Shown here: positions 60,581 through 64,000 of the stretch, one piece after another | How the letters are laid out: every line of letters begins with the position of its first letter | How positions within the stretch are numbered: position 1 is the first letter of the stretch | Assembly (NCBI RefSeq): GCF_030708455.1 | Contig: NZ_JAUYWF010000003.1 | Coordinates: 297,424 to 361,423, forward strand | DNA from: Halomonas sp. SSL-5 | GTDB lineage: Bacteria > Pseudomonadota > Gammaproteobacteria > Pseudomonadales > Halomonadaceae | DNA length: 64,000 nucleotides | Direction: 5' to 3' | Translations under genes and position numbers: made by a program | The notes under the pieces: generated by a model | What the model saw: only the letters and a program-made list of their open reading frames with translations | What the model was told of the DNA's origin: nothing | Database searches by the model: none

Positions 60581-60670
60581 CGAGGGGGCGCTGTGAACCC
60601 TTCCTTGGGCGCTACCGACGCCGTCCCTGGCGTAGGACCCCCTCTCTGGCCTGTCCCCGGCGCTTCTCGC
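60581..60670 (+). repeat. Dispersed intergenic 90-bp repeat, copy 2
   Basis: Matches 9003-9092 (opposite strand) at 78 of 90 positions, with only transition differences. It sits in the 227-bp gap between acnD and prpF, inside what is otherwise one operon, so it may affect prpF-prpD expression or mRNA processing. It contains a GTG-initiated frame that continues in frame into prpF, which I regard as fortuitous. Confidence 0.85.
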
Positions 60671-60739
60671 TCTAGGCAGCTTCCTCATTTTTCTGCCGCG
60701 TCTTCGGGTGCGGCAGCTTTTCCTCTGGAGTCATCCCTC

Positions 60740-61918
60740 ATGGCATACCTTCCCCAGATTCGCATTCCCGCCACCTATATGCGTGGCGGGACCAGCAAGG
60801 GCGTCTTCTTCAAGCTGACCGACTTGCCTGAGGCTACGCAGGTGCCGGGCGAGGCCCGGGACCGCCTGCTTATGCGGGTGATCGGCAGCCCCGACCCCTA
60901 CCAGAAGCAGATCGACGGCATGGGCGGGGCCACCTCCAGCACCAGCAAGACGGTGATCCTGAGTCGGAGCGAGAGCCCCGACCACGACGTGGACTACCTG
61001 TTCGGCCAGGTCGCCATCGACAAGGCCTTCGTCGACTGGAGCGGCAACTGCGGCAACCTATCGGCGGCGGTGGGGCCCTTCGCCATCAGCAACGGCCTGG
61101 TGGATCCGGCGCGCATCCCGGAGAACGGCGAGGTCGAGGTGCGCATCTGGCAGGTGAACATCGGCAAGACCATCGTCTCCCGGGTGCCGATCACGAATGG
61201 CGAGGTGCAGGAGACCGGCGACTTCGAGCTGGACGGGGTGACCTTCCCGGCCGCCGAGGTGCCGGTGGCCTTCAAGGACCCGGCGGACGGCGAGGGCGCC
61301 ATCTTCCCCACTGGCAACCTGGTGGATGACCTGGAAGTGCCGGGCGTCGGTACCCTCAAGGCGACCCTGATCAACGCCGGCATTCCCACCGTCTTCCTGA
61401 ATGCCGCCGAACTCGGCTATACCGGTACCGAGCTACAGGAGGCGATCAACGGCGACGCCCAGGCCCTCGAGCGCTTCGAGACGATCCGCGCCCACGGGGC
61501 GTTGAGGATGGGGCTGATCAAGGACTTGGCCGAGGCGGCGGACCGCCAGCATACACCCAAGGTGGCTTTCGTGGCGCCGCCGGCGAGCTACACCTCTTCC
61601 AGCGGCAAGGCGGTCGAGGCCGAGTCGATCGACCTGCTGGTACGGGCGCTCTCCATGGGCAAGCTGCACCACGCCATGATGGGCACCGCGGCGGTGGCCA
61701 TCGCCTCCGCCGCGGCCATCGAGGGCACCCTGGTCAACCTGGCCGCCGGCGGCGGCAAGCGCAATGCCGTCACCTTCGGGCATCCCTCCGGATCGCTCCG
61801 TGTGGGCGCCGAGGCGAGCCTGGTGGAGGGTCGCTGGGTGATCGACGAGGCGGTGATGAGCCGCAGCGCCCGGGTGCTGATGGAAGGCTTCGTCCGCATC
61901 CCCGGCGACAGCGTCTGA
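60740..61918 (+). CDS. prpF: 2-Methylaconitate cis-trans isomerase PrpF
   Basis: A 392-residue protein of the diaminopimelate-epimerase-like fold. PATYMRGGTSKGVFFK at the start, GGATSSTSKTVILS near residue 68, and SGNCGNLSAAVGPFAI near 97 are characteristic. It isomerises the AcnD product. The ATG at 60740 follows TGGAG (60726-60730). In-frame codons further upstream belong to the repeat. Confidence 0.95.
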   Translation: MAYLPQIRIPATYMRGGTSKGVFFKLTDLPEATQVPGEARDRLLMRVIGSPDPYQKQIDGMGGATSSTSKTVILSRSESPDHDVDYLFGQVAIDKAFVDWSGNCGNLSAAVGPFAISNGLVDPARIPENGEVEVRIWQVNIGKTIVSRVPITNGEVQETGDFELDGVTFPAAEVPVAFKDPADGEGAIFPTGNLVDDLEVPGVGTLKATLINAGIPTVFLNAAELGYTGTELQEAINGDAQALERFETIRAHGALRMGLIKDLAEAADRQHTPKVAFVAPPASYTSSSGKAVEAESIDLLVRALSMGKLHHAMMGTAAVAIASAAAIEGTLVNLAAGGGKRNAVTFGHPSGSLRVGAEASLVEGRWVIDEAVMSRSARVLMEGFVRIPGDSV

Positions 61919-62013
61919 GCCCACGTCATGCGCTGGAAAGCCGCCTCGGGTCGAAAGGCCCGGGGCGTCTTCTATAGTGGGGGTAGCCACAGCAGATGCC
62001 GAAGGAGGTCGAG

Positions 62014-63495
62014 ATGAGTACCGTGGAAGCCAATGTGCGGCCGGACTATGACGCCGAGCTGCAGAAGATCGCCGACTATGTGCTCGGCTTCGAGATCGCG
62101 AGCGACGAGGCCTGGGATACCGCCAGACTCTGCCTGATGGATACCCTGGGCTGCGGCCTGCTGGCGCTGCGCTTCCCCGAGTGCACCAAGCACCTGGGGC
62201 CCCTGGTGGAGGGCACCGTGGTGCCCCATGGCGCCAGGGTGCCGGGCACCTCCTTCCGGCTGGACCCGGTCAAGGCGGCCTGGGACATCGGTGCCATCGT
62301 GCGCTGGCTCGACTATAACGACACCTGGCTGGCGGCGGAGTGGGGGCACCCCTCGGACAACCTTGGCGCCATCCTCGCCGTGGCCGATCACCTCGCCCAG
62401 AAGCGGGTGGCCCAGGGGGAAGCGCCGCTTACGATGCGTGACGTCCTCGAGGCGATGATCATGGCCCACGAGATCCAGGGGGTGCTGGCGCTGGAGAACT
62501 CCTTCAACCGCGTGGGGCTCGACCATGTGGTGCTGGTCAAGGTGGCCTCGACCGCGGTGGTGGCCAAGTTGATGGGCGCCGATCGCGAGCAGCTGCTCTC
62601 GGCGCTCTCCCACGCCTGGGTCGATGGCCAGAGCCTGCGCACCTATCGTCATGCGCCAAACGCTGGTTCACGCAAGAGCTGGGCGGCGGGGGACGCCACC
62701 TCCCGGGCAGTGCGCCTGGCCGATATCGCCCTGCGTGGTGAAATGGGCGTTCCCGGTGCTCTCAGCGCCCCCCAATGGGGTTTCTATGACGTGCTGTTCA
62801 CCAAGACCAACAAGGATCAGCAGCTCAAGCCCGAGTCCGAGAGGCGGTTCAGCTTCCAGCGGGACTTCGGCAGCTATGTGATGGAGAACATCCTCTTCAA
62901 GCTCTCCTTCCCGGCGGAGTTCCACGCCCAGACCGCCTGTGAGGCGGCGGTGACCCTGCATCCCGAGGTGAAGGGGCGCTTCGACGAGATCGAGCGCATC
63001 GTCATCACCACCCACGAGTCGGCGATCCGCATCATTTCCAAGGAGGGTGGCCTGGCCAACCCGGCGGATCGTGACCACTGCCTGCAGTACATGATCGCGG
63101 TGCCCTTGCTGCTGGGGGAGCTGACCGCCGAACACTACGAGGATGACTTTCATGCCGCGCACCCCGAGATCGATACGTTGCGCAGCAAGATGGAGGTGGT
63201 AGAGGAGCCCCGCTATACCCGCGACTACCTGGATCCCGAGAAGCGCTCCATCGCCAACGCCATCCAGGTCTTCTTCACCGATGGCACCGCCACCGACCGG
63301 GTCGCCGTGGAGTATCCCATCGGCCATCGCCGGCGTCGTGGGGAGGGTATCCCGGTGCTTGAAGCCAAGTTTCGGCGCAACCTCGAGACGCGATTCCCGC
63401 GTTCGCGCAGCGAGAAGATACTGGTGCTTTGCCAGGACCAGCAGCGCCTGCAGGCGACCCCGGTCCATCGCTTCATGGATCTTCTGGTGATCTGA
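62014..63495 (+). CDS. prpD: 2-Methylcitrate dehydratase PrpD
   Basis: A 493-residue MmgE/PrpD-family enzyme, cluster-independent dehydratase of 2-methylcitrate. [20 protein letters not shown] near residue 110, [16 protein letters not shown], and [16 protein letters not shown] are typical. GGAGG precedes the ATG at 62014. It stands beside acnD and prpF, which carry out the same conversion by another route; both sets appear intact. It is the last gene before the rRNA operon region. Confidence 0.94.
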   Translation: MSTVEANVRPDYDAELQKIADYVLGFEIASDEAWDTARLCLMDTLGCGLLALRFPECTKHLGPLVEGTVVPHGARVPGTSFRLDPVKAAWDIGAIVRWLDYNDTWLAAEWGHPSDNLGAILAVADHLAQKRVAQGEAPLTMRDVLEAMIMAHEIQGVLALENSFNRVGLDHVVLVKVASTAVVAKLMGADREQLLSALSHAWVDGQSLRTYRHAPNAGSRKSWAAGDATSRAVRLADIALRGEMGVPGALSAPQWGFYDVLFTKTNKDQQLKPESERRFSFQRDFGSYVMENILFKLSFPAEFHAQTACEAAVTLHPEVKGRFDEIERIVITTHESAIRIISKEGGLANPADRDHCLQYMIAVPLLLGELTAEHYEDDFHAAHPEIDTLRSKMEVVEEPRYTRDYLDPEKRSIANAIQVFFTDGTATDRVAVEYPIGHRRRRGEGIPVLEAKFRRNLETRFPRSRSEKILVLCQDQQRLQATPVHRFMDLLVI

Positions 63496-63574
63496 AGCCG
63501 GGGAAGGCGTCATGCCTTCGGAAGGGAGCGTGGCGCGATTCCTGTCATTGGACTACATTTTTCTCTGCAAGGGC

Positions 63575-63603
63575 TTGCACGCCTGCGGGGAAAGCCGTAA
63601 AGT
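63575..63603 (+). promoter_or_regulatory. rRNA operon promoter, distal candidate
   Basis: TTGCAC (63575-63580), 17 bp, TAAAGT (63598-63603). It is weaker than the two downstream promoters. Confidence 0.4.
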
Positions 63604-63714
63604 ACGCATCCCCTGCCGGCGACGGGCAAACGTTGCAGGCGGTGGAAGTGGCAGAAGTGATTGTTCTGCATGGAATATTTTTGAAGCGGGTCGAATCGCT
63701 TCGAAACATTCCGA

Positions 63715-63742
63715 TTGACAATCACGGCATGTTCGGTAGAAT
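63715..63742 (+). promoter_or_regulatory. rRNA operon promoter P1
   Basis: Consensus TTGACA (63715-63720), 16 bp, TAGAAT (63737-63742). An AT-rich stretch and a GAAGCG/CGCTTC dyad lie just upstream, where UP-element or Fis contacts would be expected. Confidence 0.85.
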
Positions 63743-63820
63743 ATGTGCCACGCTTTCGCAGCCATCTCGGTGAGGTGGGGCGGTCAGCAGTCACGGCAAG
63801 CACGCTTCGCCAGACACTGC

Positions 63821-63848
63821 TTGACACCGCCGAGCGAAACGGTAGAAT
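63821..63848 (+). promoter_or_regulatory. rRNA operon promoter P2
   Basis: TTGACA (63821-63826), 16 bp, TAGAAT (63843-63848): the same hexamers and spacing as P1, 106 bp downstream. Confidence 0.88.
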
Positions 63849-63933
63849 ACGCCTTCCTCGCAGGGTGCTGGCGACACGGAGTTCGCTCCGGCCGACAGCA
63901 AGCGAGACGCTTCACTCGACAGAGTTCGAAGCC

Positions 63934-63944
63934 GCTCTTTAACA
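63934..63944 (+). promoter_or_regulatory. boxA antitermination element of the rRNA leader
   Basis: GCTCTTTAACA matches the rRNA boxA consensus recognised by NusB/NusE (S10), 86 bp after the P2 -10 hexamer. Confidence 0.85.
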
Positions 63945-64000
63945 ATCGATCAGGTAATTCATGTGGGCGCTTGCCGATGGCTCGGTGATCATGTCATTGA

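Larger units (their letters stand above)
63496..64000 (+). promoter_or_regulatory. Upstream region and leader of an rRNA operon (16S gene beyond the window)
   Basis: This 505-bp stretch has no protein gene. It contains two near-identical sigma-70 promoters (63715 and 63821), a weaker third (63575), and a boxA-type antitermination element at 63934. The sequence following boxA (AACAATCGATCAGG, then ATGTGGGCGCTTG) is typical of the gammaproteobacterial pre-16S leader. The mature 16S end is not reached. Confidence 0.85.

Noticed and set aside
60593..60739. N-terminal extension of PrpF beginning at a GTG in the repeat
   Set aside because: The 49 extra codons encode the repeat, and the same short peptide frame occurs in copy 1 on the minus strand after sixA. 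PrpF normally starts at the ATG at 60740.

Overview
The window reads as ordinary chromosomal DNA of a high-GC gammaproteobacterium, most probably Halomonas or a close relative (Halomonadaceae). The reasons are the very GC-rich, tightly packed genes; the trio DUF6489 - phasin - class I PhaC with an S-Y-C-V-G active-site box; the miaB-ybeZ-ybeY-corC-lnt order; the rpe-gph-trpEGDC order; and a complete methylcitrate cluster with both acnD/prpF and prpD. I see no insertion sequence, prophage, CRISPR array, plasmid gene or defence system, and no obviously new multi-gene system. The points of interest are regulatory sequences, repeats, small reading frames and one gene fusion.

Layout. 1-2042: 5' end of a lytic transglycosylase (cut by the window edge), a DUF1232 protein and two overlapping hotdog thioesterases. 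2054-4100: htpG behind a near-perfect sigma-32 promoter. 4289-8985: pntAB, a strong terminator, then gpsA and sixA. 9003-10198: a dispersed repeat, an AEC transporter and a tiny membrane peptide. 10310-14749: two alpha/beta hydrolases, a patatin, an Smr protein and prmB. 14781-18990: aroC, then the polyhydroxyalkanoate genes DUF6489, phaP and phaC, ending in a terminator flanked by heptanucleotide arrays. 19066-24530 (minus strand): lnt, corC, ybeY, ybeZ and miaB. 24978-29097: an SH3/coiled-coil membrane protein, tpm, a YajG-type lipoprotein, an acetyltransferase and the msrPQ periplasmic methionine-sulfoxide repair pair.

29255-33049 (minus) is the sulfate transporter cysPTWA. 33234-39197 holds rpe, a GIY-YIG/phosphoglycolate phosphatase fusion, a probable trp leader peptide and trpEGDC. 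39269-44992 (minus) holds a TonB-dependent receptor, two DUF2905 paralogues, a nitrilase of lower GC content and a cation/proton antiporter. 45065-50945 holds a ydiJ-type FAD/Fe-S dehydrogenase, serS and an AI-2E family permease. 51020-54761 holds trxA, cysB, cysH and pabB. 55002-63495 is the methylcitrate (propionate) cluster: GntR regulator, prpB, prpC, acnD, prpF and prpD. 63575-64000 is the promoter and leader of an rRNA operon whose 16S gene begins beyond the window.

How the genes connect. Sulfate uptake (cysPTWA), its likely activator (cysB), PAPS reductase (cysH) and thioredoxin, the usual PAPS reductase electron donor, form one sulfur-assimilation theme. AT-rich islands with GAATAA/TTATTC elements lie before cysP, cysB and cysH. 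Chorismate synthase (aroC) feeds anthranilate synthase (trpEG) and aminodeoxychorismate synthase (pabB). PhaC and the methylcitrate cycle both bear on the fate of short acyl-CoAs. The GntR gene upstream of prpB has three TTGTC(G/T)ACA operator-like sites, one of them just before its start codon.
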